Origin: CAZOKZ01 sp964580585
GTDB lineage: Bacteria > Sumerlaeota > Sumerlaeia > SLMS01 > JAHLLQ01
NCBI GenBank assembly: GCA_964580585.1
Contig: CAZOKZ010000027.1
Span: forward strand, 1-56,873
DNA length: 56,873 bases
Direction of reading: 5' to 3'
The notes beneath the pieces are model-generated. The model was not told where the DNA came from. It was given only the letters and a program-made list of their open reading frames with translations, and did not search any database. Below are positions 17,128 to 25,846 of this stretch, one piece after another. The position numbers and the translations under genes are program-made. Positions within the stretch are counted from its first letter, which is position 1; the number at the start of each line of letters is the position of its first letter.

Positions 17128-18327
17128 ATGGCAAAAGAGGTATTCAAAAGAGACAAGCCGCACGTAAACGTCGGCACGATCGGTCACATTGACCACGGCA
17201 AAACTACGCTTACCGCCGCTATTTCTAAATGCCAGTCCAGCAAAGGTCTTGGCGAAAAGATTGATTTCGACAATATCGATAAGGCGCCGGAAGAGAAAGA
17301 GCGTGGTATCACCATTAACACGGCACACATCGAATATCAGACGGAATCCCGTCACTATGCGCACGTCGATTGCCCCGGCCACGCTGACTATATCAAAAAC
17401 ATGATCACGGGCGCAGCCCAGATGGACGGCGCCATTCTCGTGGTGGCCGCCACCGACGGCCCGATGCCCCAAACGCGCGAACACGTTCTTCTTGCCAAGC
17501 AAGTTAACGTCCCCCGTATCGTCGTCTTCCTTAACAAGTGCGACATGGTCGAGGACGAAGAGCTGATCGAGCTCGTTGAAATGGAAGTAATGGAGCTGCT
17601 CGAAATGCACGGCTTCAGCGGCGGCGACCTGGGCGAAGCCCCGATCATCCGCGGCTCGGCCCTCAAGGCTCTTGAAGGTGATGAGAGCGAAGTCGGCACC
17701 AAGTCGATCGATCGTCTGATGGAAGCCATCGATACGTTCATCCCCGAACCCGTTCGCGAAACCGACAAGCCCTTCCTGATGCCGGTCGAAGACGTTTTCT
17801 CGATCTCTGGCCGCGGCACCGTTTGTACGGGTCGTGTGGAGCGCGGTGTTCTGAACAAAATGCAGGAAGTCGAAATCATCGGCCTTACGGACACCCGCAA
17901 GACGACGGTTACCGACATCGAAATGTTCCGCAAGCTGCTCGACAACGCCCAGGCGGGCGACAACGTCGGCCTTCTGCTTCGCGGCATTGGCAAAGACGAC
18001 GTCGAACGTGGCCAGGTTATTGCCCAGCCCGGTTCGATCAAGCCTCACACGAAATTCAAGGCTTCTGTCTATATCCTGAAAAAAGAAGAAGGCGGCCGTC
18101 ACACGCCGTTCTTCAACGGCTACCGTCCCCAGTTCTACTTCCGTACAACGGACGTGACGGGCACCGTGATCCTGCCGGAAGGCGTGGAAATGGTGATGCC
18201 TGGTGATAACCTTCACATTGACGTGGAACTTCTCACCCCCATTGCCATCGAAAAAGAGCTGCGCTTCGCGATTCGCGAAGGTGGCCGTACGGTTGGTGCG
18301 GGTGTCGTTTCGGAAGTCAACGAATAA
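17128..18327 (+). CDS. tuf: Elongation factor Tu
   Basis: A 399-residue GTPase that brings aminoacyl-tRNA to the ribosomal A site. The G motifs are intact: GHIDHGKT (G1), RGITIN (G2), DCPGHADY (G3), NKCD (G4) and GSAL (G5). Domains 2 and 3 follow with SISGRGTV, FRTTDVTG and a typical ending. CCCGGAGG precedes the ATG. It stands first in the cluster, behind a strong promoter and long leader, and is separated from rpsJ by a terminator-like hairpin that may lower read-through into the ribosomal genes. The length and sequence are standard. Confidence 0.99.
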   Translation: MAKEVFKRDKPHVNVGTIGHIDHGKTTLTAAISKCQSSKGLGEKIDFDNIDKAPEEKERGITINTAHIEYQTESRHYAHVDCPGHADYIKNMITGAAQMDGAILVVAATDGPMPQTREHVLLAKQVNVPRIVVFLNKCDMVEDEELIELVEMEVMELLEMHGFSGGDLGEAPIIRGSALKALEGDESEVGTKSIDRLMEAIDTFIPEPVRETDKPFLMPVEDVFSISGRGTVCTGRVERGVLNKMQEVEIIGLTDTRKTTVTDIEMFRKLLDNAQAGDNVGLLLRGIGKDDVERGQVIAQPGSIKPHTKFKASVYILKKEEGGRHTPFFNGYRPQFYFRTTDVTGTVILPEGVEMVMPGDNLHIDVELLTPIAIEKELRFAIREGGRTVGAGVVSEVNE

Positions 18328-18337
18328 CGCAATTCAC

Positions 18338-18380
18338 GCGGCGGTGGTCCGTACCCCGGATCGCCGCCGCTGCTTTTTGT
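18338..18380 (+). terminator. Terminator or attenuator between tuf and rpsJ
   Basis: A 13-bp stem at 18338-18350 / 18358-18370 with two G-U pairs and a seven-base loop, followed by TGCTTTTTG. It resembles an intrinsic terminator. Since no strong promoter is seen before rpsJ, partial read-through is likely. Confidence 0.8.
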
Positions 18381-18407
18381 CTGTTTCATTTTGTTAGAGG
18401 TGTGTTC

Positions 18408-18719
18408 ATGGCGCGTCAGGTTATTCGAATCAATCTCCGCTCGTTCGATGCGCGGTTGCTGGATTCCTCGGTGGGTTCCATCGTTGATACAGCCCGCCAG
18501 ACGGGTGCGACCGTGGCCGGCCCGATTCCGTTGCCGACCAGAATTCGCAAGTTTACCGTTTTGCGCTCGCCGCACGTTAACAAGAAATCGCGCGAGCAAT
18601 TTGAAATGCGCCAGCACAAGCGCCTGGTGGATCTCGTCGATCCTTCGCAAAAGACGCTGGACGAGCTTCAAAGCCTCGAATTGCCCGCCGGGGTGCATGT
18701 CGAGATCAAGCTGACCTGA
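18408..18719 (+). CDS. rpsJ: 30S ribosomal protein uS10
   Basis: A 103-residue protein, the same length as E. coli S10. It has the start MARQVIRINLRSFD, the loop segment GPIPLPTR, and VDLVDPSQKTLDELQSLELP at the end. uS10 sits in the 30S head and also joins NusB in antitermination. The ATG at 18408 has AGAGG at proper spacing; a GTG six bases earlier is in frame but less likely. It is the first gene of the S10 block, 80 bases after tuf. Confidence 0.98.
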   Translation: MARQVIRINLRSFDARLLDSSVGSIVDTARQTGATVAGPIPLPTRIRKFTVLRSPHVNKKSREQFEMRQHKRLVDLVDPSQKTLDELQSLELPAGVHVEIKLT

Positions 18720-18810
18720 TCCCCGAAACCCGCGTAAGCGCAAACGAAGCTGAAGGTGCAAAACAGCGCGGCTGCATAACGATGCAGACACAAGTTTAGA
18801 GGTAAAACCA

Positions 18811-19437
18811 ATGCCCATCGGACTGCTTGGCAAAAAACTTGGAATGACCCAAATCTTCGACGAAAACGGGGCACTTATCCCTGTGACGTTGATTCAGGCG
18901 GGCCCTTGTTATGTTGTCAGAAAACGTGACATCGACAAAGATGGCTATGAAGCGGTGCAGCTTGGCTTTGATGAAAAGCCTGAGCGCCTTGTCAATAAGC
19001 CGGACCTTGGAAATTTTCAAAAAGCGGAAGTACCGCCCTGTCGGTTCCTTCGCGAATTTCGCGGCGAAGAATCGCGCGAGTTCAAAGTAGGCGAGACCCT
19101 CAATGTGGGGCTTTTTGCCGACGGCGAAATCGTTGACGTGATCGGAACCGCCAAGGGGCGTGGATTTGCCGGACCGCTCAAGCGCCACAACTCGAGTCCT
19201 GGCCCCAAGAGCCACGGCTCGATGTATCACCGCCGCGCGGGCTCTCAGGGTGCAAGCTCTTACCCCTCGCGTACGTGGAAAGGCAAAAAATCCGCGGGTC
19301 GCATGGGAAATAATCGCGTGACGATTCCGAACCTGAAAATTGTCAAGTGCGACGCGGAGCGCAACCTGCTGTATGTTCGCGGATCGATCCCGGGCGCGCC
19401 AAATGGCTACGTGATGGTTCGCAAGCGCAAGGGCTGA
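18811..19437 (+). CDS. rplC: 50S ribosomal protein uL3
   Basis: A 208-residue early-assembly protein of the large subunit. It opens GLLGKKLGMTQIFDENG and has the conserved KGRGFAGPLKRH and GSMYHRRAGSQG loop that reaches the peptidyl-transferase centre, then GRMGNNRVT. AGAGG precedes the ATG. It follows rpsJ after about 90 bases. Confidence 0.98.
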   Translation: MPIGLLGKKLGMTQIFDENGALIPVTLIQAGPCYVVRKRDIDKDGYEAVQLGFDEKPERLVNKPDLGNFQKAEVPPCRFLREFRGEESREFKVGETLNVGLFADGEIVDVIGTAKGRGFAGPLKRHNSSPGPKSHGSMYHRRAGSQGASSYPSRTWKGKKSAGRMGNNRVTIPNLKIVKCDAERNLLYVRGSIPGAPNGYVMVRKRKG

Positions 19438-19474
19438 TTAGACTAAACGATTGACGAAGAATAGAGGCAAAACA

Positions 19475-20101
19475 ATGCCAAGCGTTACGTTGAAAAAAAT
19501 TGATGGCTCCGAGGCGGGCAGCGTCGAGCTGGCGTCCGATATCTTCGAAGCCCCTCAAAACGCGGTGCTCGTGCGTGAAGCGGTGAATGCATTCCTGGCC
19601 AATCAGCGCCAGGGCACGCATTCGACCAAAACGCGTCACTTTGTTCGCGGCGGCGGCAAAAAACCCTGGAAGCAAAAGGGTACGGGTCGCGCTCGTGCAG
19701 GCACGGTGCGCTCTCCGCTGTGGCGAGGCGGCGCGATCGTCTTTGGGCCTCAGCCCCGTGACTATCGCGAGAAGATTAATCGCCGCAAACGCCAGGCTGC
19801 TTTGCGCGCGGTGCTTTCCTCGCGTGTGGAAGAAGGCAAGTTGATCATCGTGGATGCAATCGACTTCGGTGGCGAACCAAAAACCCGCAAGGTTGCTGAG
19901 TTTCTGGCCAAGCTTGGTGTCGAAGGTCGCTCGTTGATTGTGACCGACGGCGTCAATGCGGATCTTCTTCGTGCCGCGCGTAATATTCCCTACGTCGATG
20001 TCACGACGACTGGCGAATTGAATGTTTACGATGCGATCGTCAACGACACGCTGATTTTCACGAAGGCGGCGGTTGAGTCGCTTCAGGAGGCCGGCAAATG
20101 A
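19475..20101 (+). CDS. rplD: 50S ribosomal protein uL4
   Basis: A 208-residue protein of the large subunit with a loop lining the exit tunnel. Motifs: RQGTHSTKTRHFVRGGGKKP, KGTGRARAGTVRSPLWRGG and FGPQPRDY, which together are the extended loop of uL4. In gamma-proteobacteria L4 represses the S10 operon; whether this holds here is unknown. The start at 19475 has AGAGG and MPSVTLKK; the frame extends eight codons further upstream. The stop overlaps the rplW start (ATGA). Confidence 0.97.
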   Translation: MPSVTLKKIDGSEAGSVELASDIFEAPQNAVLVREAVNAFLANQRQGTHSTKTRHFVRGGGKKPWKQKGTGRARAGTVRSPLWRGGAIVFGPQPRDYREKINRRKRQAALRAVLSSRVEEGKLIIVDAIDFGGEPKTRKVAEFLAKLGVEGRSLIVTDGVNADLLRAARNIPYVDVTTTGELNVYDAIVNDTLIFTKAAVESLQEAGK

Positions 20102-20379
20102 AAAGCCCCTACGATGTTCTTGTCCGTCCGCTGATTACAGAACGTGCGCTTAATGGGCAGGAAATGCGCAAGTACACGTTCCAGGTCGCTATCTCGGCCA
20201 ACAAAAAAGAAATCAAGCACGCCATCGAGCAGGCTTTTGGCGTCAAAGTAGCAAGTGTCAATACGATCACCACGCGCGGCTCCGAAGTGCACCGCATGCG
20301 GATGCGCCCGGGCAAAAAAGCCGATGTCAAAAAAGCAGTGATCACGCTGGCCGAAGGCCATGCACTGGAATTCAGCTGA
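20098..20379 (+). CDS. rplW: 50S ribosomal protein uL23
   Basis: A 93-residue protein at the tunnel exit, docking site for SRP and trigger factor. Typical segments: VLVRPLITERA, KYTFQVAISANKKEIKHAIEQAFGV and VNTI. The ATG overlaps the rplD stop by four bases, so it is translationally coupled; GGAGG lies within the end of rplD. Confidence 0.97.
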   Translation: MKSPYDVLVRPLITERALNGQEMRKYTFQVAISANKKEIKHAIEQAFGVKVASVNTITTRGSEVHRMRMRPGKKADVKKAVITLAEGHALEFS

Positions 20380-20418
20380 GAACTCATCGACTGTTCAAAT
20401 TAGTGGAAACAGGCTACC

Positions 20419-21243
20419 ATGGGAATCAAGAAATACAAACCATATACACCGGTACGGCGGACGCTGACCAGTAACTCCTTCGAGGAAGTTACCAAGTCCA
20501 CACCCGAGAAGTCGCTGATTGCGAAAAATCATCGCAAGAAAGGCCATAACAACAATGGCCGTATTACTTCTCGCTTTCGTGGCGGCGGTCACAAGAAGCT
20601 TTATCGCGTGATTGATTTCAAGCGTCGCAAAGATGGCATCCCGGCAACGGTTGCTTCGATCGAATACGATCCGAATCGCACGGCTTTTATTGCATTGCTG
20701 AACTATGCCGATGGCGAAAAACGCTACATCATCGCTCCTCGCCACCTTAAAGTTGGCCAGACGGTGACGAGTGGCCCCGATGCGGAAGCACGTGTTGGCA
20801 ATTGTCTGCCGCTTGAGAAAATCCCGGTTGGTACGGTCGTCCACGCAATCGAGTTGAAGCCTGGCCGCGGCGCCCAAATGGCACGCAGCGCTGGCACCTC
20901 GGTTAGCCTGATTGCCCGCGAAGGAAAAATGGCCACGCTTCGTCTTCCCTCTGGCGAAATGCGCATGGTGCCGGTCGAATGCCGCGCCACAGTTGGTGAG
21001 ACAAGCAACACCGACCACAACCTGATCGTTATCGGCAAGGCCGGTCGTTCGCGTTGGTTGGGCCGTCGTCCGCACAACCGTGGCGTCGCCATGAACCCGA
21101 TCGATCACCCGATGGGTGGTGGTGAAGGCAAGACCTCTGGTGGTCGCCAGCCTTGTTCGCCTTGGGGCCAGCAATCCAAGGGCCTGAAGACACGCAACAA
21201 GAAGAAGGCTTCGTCCAAGTATATTGTCAAACGCAGAAAGTAA
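20419..21243 (+). CDS. rplB: 50S ribosomal protein uL2
   Basis: A 274-residue protein essential for subunit joining and peptidyl transfer. It shows the start IKKYKPYTPVRR, GRITSRFRGGGHKK, the zone GTVVHAIELKPGRGAQMARSAG, and the C-terminal MNPIDHPMGGGEG loop with the conserved His near the peptidyl-transferase centre. Length and motif order are standard. Confidence 0.99.
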   Translation: MGIKKYKPYTPVRRTLTSNSFEEVTKSTPEKSLIAKNHRKKGHNNNGRITSRFRGGGHKKLYRVIDFKRRKDGIPATVASIEYDPNRTAFIALLNYADGEKRYIIAPRHLKVGQTVTSGPDAEARVGNCLPLEKIPVGTVVHAIELKPGRGAQMARSAGTSVSLIAREGKMATLRLPSGEMRMVPVECRATVGETSNTDHNLIVIGKAGRSRWLGRRPHNRGVAMNPIDHPMGGGEGKTSGGRQPCSPWGQQSKGLKTRNKKKASSKYIVKRRK

Positions 21244-21274
21244 TTTTTCCCTGATTCACTGAAGGATAGCGAAA

Positions 21275-21553
21275 ATGCCGCGTTCACTGAAAAAACCGCC
21301 TTTTATCGATGACCACCTGTTGGAAAAAGTCGAGGCGCTGAATGACAGCAACGAAAAACGCGTGATCAAAACCTGGTCGCGTCGCTCGATGATCATTCCC
21401 GAAATGGTCGGTCACACGATTGCAATCCATAACGGCAAAGGCTTCGTGCCCGTGTTCGTGACGGAAAACATGGTGGGTCATAAACTGGGCGAGTTTGCTC
21501 CGACGCGCACGTTCCGTTCGCACGGTGGTAAGACAGCCAAGGCAGTACGATAA
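21275..21553 (+). CDS. rpsS: 30S ribosomal protein uS19
   Basis: A 92-residue protein of the 30S head that contacts tRNA together with uS13. Motifs: MPRSLKKPPFID, IKTWSRRSMIIPEMVGHTIAIHNGK (read here in parts) and GHKLGEFAPTRTFRSHGG. It lies 31 bases after rplB, with AAGGA before the ATG. Confidence 0.98.
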   Translation: MPRSLKKPPFIDDHLLEKVEALNDSNEKRVIKTWSRRSMIIPEMVGHTIAIHNGKGFVPVFVTENMVGHKLGEFAPTRTFRSHGGKTAKAVR

Positions 21554-21593
21554 GTAGAGAACTCGACGAACTGAAGGAAAGTGAGAATTCGAT

Positions 21594-22007
21594 ATGGGCA
21601 GGCGAGCTCATTTCAAAATTGCCAAGCGCGATCAGCTTAAGGCCGAAGGCATCGATACGGCGGATGGCCGTAAGGTTATCTCGCGCTCTGAAACGTATTA
21701 CGTGCACTGCGCGCCGCGCAAAATGGCGCTGGTTGCCAAGCTAATTCGCAACAAACCAGTTGTCGAAGCTCTCGAAGCGTTGCAGTTCACGCATCGTCCC
21801 TCGGCGGTTCCTTATGTCGAACGCACGCTGCGCTCGGCGATCGCAAACGCCGAAAACCTGACGCCCGAACCAATGGCGCTTGTCGTTGGCGAGGTGCTTG
21901 TCGAAGGCGCTCCGATGATGAAGCGCATCCGCCCGGCCTCGATGGGTCGCGCGGTCCGAATCCGCAAACGCTTGAGCCACATTAAAATCAAACTGACTGA
22001 GAAGTAA
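21594..22007 (+). CDS. rplV: 50S ribosomal protein uL22
   Basis: A 137-residue protein whose hairpin lines the exit tunnel. The family core starts near residue 33 (TYYVHCAPRKMALVAKLIRN) and contains VERTLRSAIANAEN and the tip region PMMKRIRPASMGRA. An N-terminal extension of about 30 basic residues precedes the usual start of the family. GAAAG lies before the ATG. Confidence 0.96.
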   Translation: MGRRAHFKIAKRDQLKAEGIDTADGRKVISRSETYYVHCAPRKMALVAKLIRNKPVVEALEALQFTHRPSAVPYVERTLRSAIANAENLTPEPMALVVGEVLVEGAPMMKRIRPASMGRAVRIRKRLSHIKIKLTEK

Positions 22008-22042
22008 TTTCTCTCTGGCAAGTTGCCACAGGAGGCAAACCG

Positions 22043-22690
22043 TTGGGTCAAAAAGTTCATCCATTTGGATTGCGTCTCGGGGTTATCAAGGACTGGCACT
22101 CGCGCTGGTACTTCCCTAAAGACTACGCCAACTTTCTTCACGAAGACTTGAAGCTGCGCAAGTCGATCAAAGACCGCTTTGCGCACGCCGGTGTGGCGAA
22201 AGTTGAAATCGAGCGGGCCGCAAAGCGCATCAAGGTGACGATCCACACGGCGCGTCCCGGCATCATCATCGGCAAAAAAGGCTCGGAAATCGAAGGCCTT
22301 CGCCGCGAACTCGAGACGCTGACCGGCAAGCAGATTGTGGTGAACATCGAGGAAATCAAACGCCCCGATCTGAACGCCCAATTGGTAGCCGAAAACGTCG
22401 CTGGCCAGTTGATGCGCCGCATCAGCTTCCGCCGCGCGATGAAAAAAACGGTCCAGAGCATTATGAAGGCCGGCGCACTTGGCGCCAAAATCCACTGCTC
22501 GGGACGTTTGGGCGGTGCAGAAATGGCCCGCAGCGAATGGTATCGCGAAGGTCGCGTTCCGCTGCACACCCTGCGCGCCGACATCGATTACGGCTTCGCC
22601 GAAGCCAAAACAAAGTATGGAATCATTGGAGTGAAGGTTTGGATTTTCAAAGGTGAAGTATTCGCCAAAGAATCCTCTCTCTCCAAGTAA
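22043..22690 (+). CDS. rpsC: 30S ribosomal protein uS3, TTG start
   Basis: A 215-residue protein of the mRNA entry site. It begins GQKVHPFGLRLGVIKDW and has the KH domain with GIIIGKKGSEIE and the C-terminal domain with GRLGGAEMARSEWYREGRVPLHTLRA. The start codon is TTG at 22043, with AGGAGG eight bases upstream, which settles the choice. It lies 35 bases after rplV. Confidence 0.97.
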   Translation: MGQKVHPFGLRLGVIKDWHSRWYFPKDYANFLHEDLKLRKSIKDRFAHAGVAKVEIERAAKRIKVTIHTARPGIIIGKKGSEIEGLRRELETLTGKQIVVNIEEIKRPDLNAQLVAENVAGQLMRRISFRRAMKKTVQSIMKAGALGAKIHCSGRLGGAEMARSEWYREGRVPLHTLRADIDYGFAEAKTKYGIIGVKVWIFKGEVFAKESSLSK

Positions 22691-22733
22691 GCAGATTGAA
22701 TCCTCGCATGTTGATTTGAAGGAATAGACGACC

Positions 22734-23174
22734 ATGTTGCTTCCGAAACGCCCAAAACACCGCAAGGTGCAAAAGGGACGCCGCAGAGGAAAAGCCTACC
22801 GCGGTAACTCGCTCACCTTTGGCAGTTACGGCATCAAAGCCCTTGAATGTGGCTGGATTACGAACCGCCAGATTGAAGCGGCCCGTATTGCGATCAACCG
22901 CACGGTGAAACGCGGTGGCAAGCTGTGGATCACCATCTTCCCGGACAAACCTTTGACGGTCAAGCCCGCGGAAACCCGAATGGGTAAAGGCAAGGGTAAC
23001 CCGGAACACTGGGTCGCTGTTGTTCGCCCTGGCCGAATCATGTTCGAGCTCGAAGGCGTGACGCCGGAACTGGCGCGCTCCGCCATGAGCAAAGCAATCC
23101 AGAAGCTGCCGATCAAAGCGAAGTTCATTCAGCGCGAAGAAATCGCTGATGCAGCTCATGTGACGGGAGCGTAA
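22734..23174 (+). CDS. rplP: 50S ribosomal protein uL16
   Basis: A 146-residue protein near the A-site tRNA. It opens MLLPKRPKHRKVQKGRRRG and contains the conserved ITIFPDKPLTVKPAETRMGKGKG, close to the peptidyl-transferase centre, and GVTPELARSAMSKAIQKLP. Length is standard. AAGGA precedes the ATG. Confidence 0.98.
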   Translation: MLLPKRPKHRKVQKGRRRGKAYRGNSLTFGSYGIKALECGWITNRQIEAARIAINRTVKRGGKLWITIFPDKPLTVKPAETRMGKGKGNPEHWVAVVRPGRIMFELEGVTPELARSAMSKAIQKLPIKAKFIQREEIADAAHVTGA

Positions 23175-23179
23175 ACACC

Positions 23180-23389
23180 ATGGCTAAGAATATTGCGACC
23201 AGCGCTGTGTTGCGCGAATCGACTCCAGAAGAACTGGACATGCGCCTCAACGAGGCCAAACAAGAACTGTTCTCCCTGCGCGTGAAATCGACGACCAAGG
23301 AACTGAGCAATCCGAACCTGATCAAGTCGAAGCGCCGGGAAATCGCCCGCATCAACACGATCATGAACGAAAAAAACAAGGGCGCATAA
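23180..23389 (+). CDS. rpmC: 50S ribosomal protein uL29
   Basis: A 69-residue two-helix protein at the tunnel exit. It has the family pattern TPEELDMRLNEAKQELFSLR and the closing KSKRREIARINTIMNEK. It starts five bases after rplP, so the two are surely co-translated. An N-terminal tail of about ten residues precedes the first helix. Confidence 0.95.
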   Translation: MAKNIATSAVLRESTPEELDMRLNEAKQELFSLRVKSTTKELSNPNLIKSKRREIARINTIMNEKNKGA

Positions 23390-23443
23390 ACCCGATCCCG
23401 AATTTGAACCCCGAGTAACCGGCGATCAAGGAGTGTAAGGCCA

Positions 23444-23728
23444 ATGGCCGAAGAGACGACCAACGCAGAAGCGACAGCGACCACAACCCGCGTTCACGTG
23501 GGAATGGTGGTGAGCGACAAGATGGATAAAACCATCGTCATCAGTGAGCAGCGCCAAGTGAAACATCGCGTGTACAAAAAATACATGCGGCGCGACAAAA
23601 AACTCTATGTGCATGACGAGAACAACGAAGCGAATATCGGCGACAAAGTCGAAGTCGCAGAAGTTACCCGTCCCTTGTCGAAATCCAAGCGCTATCGTCT
23701 TGTTCGCATTATCGAACGCGCGAAGTAA
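23444..23728 (+). CDS. rpsQ: 30S ribosomal protein uS17
   Basis: A 94-residue OB-fold primary 16S rRNA-binding protein. Motifs: GMVVSDKMDKTIVI, HRVYKKYMRRDKKLYVHDENN, and the closing PLSKSKRYRLVRIIE. A short Glu/Thr/Ala-rich N-terminal tail is extra. AAGGAG precedes the ATG. Confidence 0.97.
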   Translation: MAEETTNAEATATTTRVHVGMVVSDKMDKTIVISEQRQVKHRVYKKYMRRDKKLYVHDENNEANIGDKVEVAEVTRPLSKSKRYRLVRIIERAK

Positions 23729-23783
23729 CCATCCAGAATTTTGAAGAGGTGGGACAGCGATCCCCCCATCGGAGTCAAGAGCG

Positions 23784-24152
23784 ATGATCCAGGAATACAC
23801 AGTCCTCAATGTTGCGGATAACAGCGGTGCGCGCAAAATCCGTTGCTTCAAAGTGCTGGGCGGTTCCAAACGCCGCTATGCCTCGATCGGCGATGTAATC
23901 GTTGCCTCGGTTCGCGAAGCTGATCCGGCCGGCAACATCAAGAAAGGCCAGGTTGTTCGCGCGGTGATCGTGCGCACCTGCAAGGAAGTCGGCCGCGAAG
24001 ATGGCAGCTACATCCGCTTCTACGACAACGCTGCCGTGATTATCAGCAAAGACAATGAACCCGTTGGAACGCGTATCTTCGGAGCCGTTGGCCGCGAATT
24101 GCGCGCGAAAAAGTTCATGAAAATTGTCTCGCTTGCCCCGGAAGTATTCTAA
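23784..24152 (+). CDS. rplN: 50S ribosomal protein uL14
   Basis: A 122-residue protein of the subunit interface, the standard length. Motifs: MIQEYTVLNVADNSGARKI, GDVIVASVREA, and the C-terminal GTRIFGAVGRELRAKKFMKI. It is the first gene of the spc block in the classical order, though no promoter separates it here. Confidence 0.98.
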   Translation: MIQEYTVLNVADNSGARKIRCFKVLGGSKRRYASIGDVIVASVREADPAGNIKKGQVVRAVIVRTCKEVGREDGSYIRFYDNAAVIISKDNEPVGTRIFGAVGRELRAKKFMKIVSLAPEVF

Positions 24153-24195
24153 GAACACAAGCCGGTTTGGTAAGATTTCAAGGAGTTGATGGAAA

Positions 24196-24528
24196 ATGAG
24201 CCTCATTCGCACGGGCGACAAAGTCCAGGTAATCGCTGGCAATAACAAAGGCGAGTCCGGCAAGGTGCTCCAGGTGATCCGGGAGAAAAACCAGGTCATC
24301 GTCGAAGGCGTCAACGTTCGCGTCAAACACGAACGTGTTCGCCAGACCGAAAACGGCACCGTTGGCGGCATCGTCGAAAAAGAATTTCCGATCCATACAA
24401 GCAACGTTGCTTACCTGGATCCCAAAACCAGCAAACCCTGCCGATTGGGCGTGGTTGTCGGTGAAGACGGAACCAAGCGTCGCGTAACCCGCGGCAGCAA
24501 CAGCTCGAATTCCACGATTGATGAATAA
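24196..24528 (+). CDS. rplX: 50S ribosomal protein uL24
   Basis: A 110-residue KOW-domain protein, an assembly initiator. Motifs: IRTGDKVQVIAGNNKGESGKV and VEGVNVRVKH, then SNVAYLDPKTSKPCR. AAGGAG lies before the ATG. A Ser/Asn-rich tail of about ten residues closes the chain. Confidence 0.97.
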   Translation: MSLIRTGDKVQVIAGNNKGESGKVLQVIREKNQVIVEGVNVRVKHERVRQTENGTVGGIVEKEFPIHTSNVAYLDPKTSKPCRLGVVVGEDGTKRRVTRGSNSSNSTIDE

Positions 24529-24583
24529 GACTTGATGCAAACAATCTTGGATTGAGGTCCATCAAGCAAGGATTACGAAGAAA

Positions 24584-25171
24584 ATGGCAGACAAGAGCGC
24601 TCCGAAAGACCAGAAAGTGAATGGGAACACGCCTCCGCGTCTTCTGACGAAATACCGCGAGGAAATCGCACCCGCCCTTCAGCAGAAGTTCGGCTACGAT
24701 AACGTGATGCAAATTCCCAGGCTGGAAAAAATCGTCGTGAACATGGGTGTTGGCGAAGCCTCGCGCGACATCAAAGAACTCGATCACGCCGAACGCGAAC
24801 TGACGCTGATCACGGGCCAAAAGCCCCGCACGACGCGTGCGAAAGTCAGCGTAGCGCAATTCAAGATTCGCGAAGGAATGCCCGTCGGCTGCTTCGTGAC
24901 CCTGCGTGGCCGCCGCATGTATGAATTTCTCGACCGCCTGGTCTCCGTTGCCATCCCGCGTATCCGCGACTTCCGCGGATTGCCCGGCAACGCCTTCGAC
25001 GGTCGTGGAAATCACTCGCTTGGTATTCGCGAGCATAACATTTTCGTCGAACTGTCCTACAGCGACATTTCGAAAAACCGTGGCATGAACATCACCACCG
25101 TTACCACCGCCAAGTCGGACGCGGAAGCCAAAGAATTGCTGCGCTTGTTCGGCATGGCATTCCGTAACTGA
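24584..25171 (+). CDS. rplE: 50S ribosomal protein uL5
   Basis: A 195-residue 5S rRNA-binding protein. Motifs: IPRLEKIVVNMGVGEA, LITGQKPRTTRAKVSVAQFKIREGMPVG (in parts) and the central RDFRGLPGNAFDGRGNHSLG. An N-terminal tail of about 15 polar residues is longer than usual (E. coli L5 is 179). It sits 55 bases after rplX. Confidence 0.98.
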   Translation: MADKSAPKDQKVNGNTPPRLLTKYREEIAPALQQKFGYDNVMQIPRLEKIVVNMGVGEASRDIKELDHAERELTLITGQKPRTTRAKVSVAQFKIREGMPVGCFVTLRGRRMYEFLDRLVSVAIPRIRDFRGLPGNAFDGRGNHSLGIREHNIFVELSYSDISKNRGMNITTVTTAKSDAEAKELLRLFGMAFRN

Positions 25172-25193
25172 CCGCATCGATCAGGAGACAAAC

Positions 25194-25379
25194 GTGGCAC
25201 GTACATCTCAAATGGCAAAACTGCGCAGTACGCCGAAATTCAAAGTGCGGCAGCATAACCGCTGCCGAATTTGTGGCCGTGCGCGCTCTTACATTCGCAT
25301 GTTCCAAATGTGCCGACTTTGCTTCCGCAAGCTGGCACACGAAGGGCAGATTCCCGGCGTTACGAAATCGTCTTGGTAA
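25194..25379 (+). CDS. rpsZ: 30S ribosomal protein uS14, zinc-binding type
   Basis: A 61-residue short-form S14 with the zinc ribbon CRIC...CRLC intact and the ending GQIPGVTKSSW. The start is GTG at 25194 with AGGAGA just upstream. The zinc-binding form is the ancestral type; a zinc-free paralogue is not seen in this window. Confidence 0.97.
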   Translation: MARTSQMAKLRSTPKFKVRQHNRCRICGRARSYIRMFQMCRLCFRKLAHEGQIPGVTKSSW

Positions 25380-25426
25380 CCATCGACCAGGGATAATCGA
25401 AGAGTTTTCGGAGGTTCTCCGCAGGA

Positions 25427-25825
25427 ATGACACACACAGATCCCATTGCTGATATGTTGACCCGTATTCGGAATGCCAACCTGGTATTCAAGGATCACGT
25501 TGACATCCCGAATTCGAAGATGAAGGTCGCCATTGCGCGCATCCTCAAGGATGAAGGCTTCATCAAGTACTACAAGGTCATGCGCAATAACAAGCAAGGC
25601 ACCATTCGTGTCTTCTTGAAATATGGCCCCAATCGCGAGCGGGTGATCTCCGGGCTGGAGCGCATCAGCAAGCCCGGTATCCGCCGCTACCTGAAGTCCA
25701 CGGACATCCCGCGTGTTCGCGGCGGGCTTGGTGTCGTCATCCTGTCCACCTCGAATGGAATTATGACGGGTCGCGAATGCCGCAAAATGAAAGTTGGCGG
25801 CGAAGTCCTTTGCTCGGTTTGGTAA
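25427..25825 (+). CDS. rpsH: 30S ribosomal protein uS8
   Basis: A 132-residue primary 16S-binding protein. Motifs: DPIADMLTRIRNANLV, ILKDEGFIKYYKV and the C-terminal STSNGIMTGRECRKMKVGGE, including the conserved Ser/Thr-Asn-Gly turn. S8 is the spc-operon autoregulator in E. coli; no target site was recognised here. GGAGG is upstream. Confidence 0.98.
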   Translation: MTHTDPIADMLTRIRNANLVFKDHVDIPNSKMKVAIARILKDEGFIKYYKVMRNNKQGTIRVFLKYGPNRERVISGLERISKPGIRRYLKSTDIPRVRGGLGVVILSTSNGIMTGRECRKMKVGGEVLCSVW

Positions 25826-25846
25826 AAGCCCCGGAGGTATTGAGAA

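Noticed and set aside
16930..18216. A 428-codon minus-strand frame across tuf
   Set aside because: A shadow of tuf, whose G motifs and length are exact.
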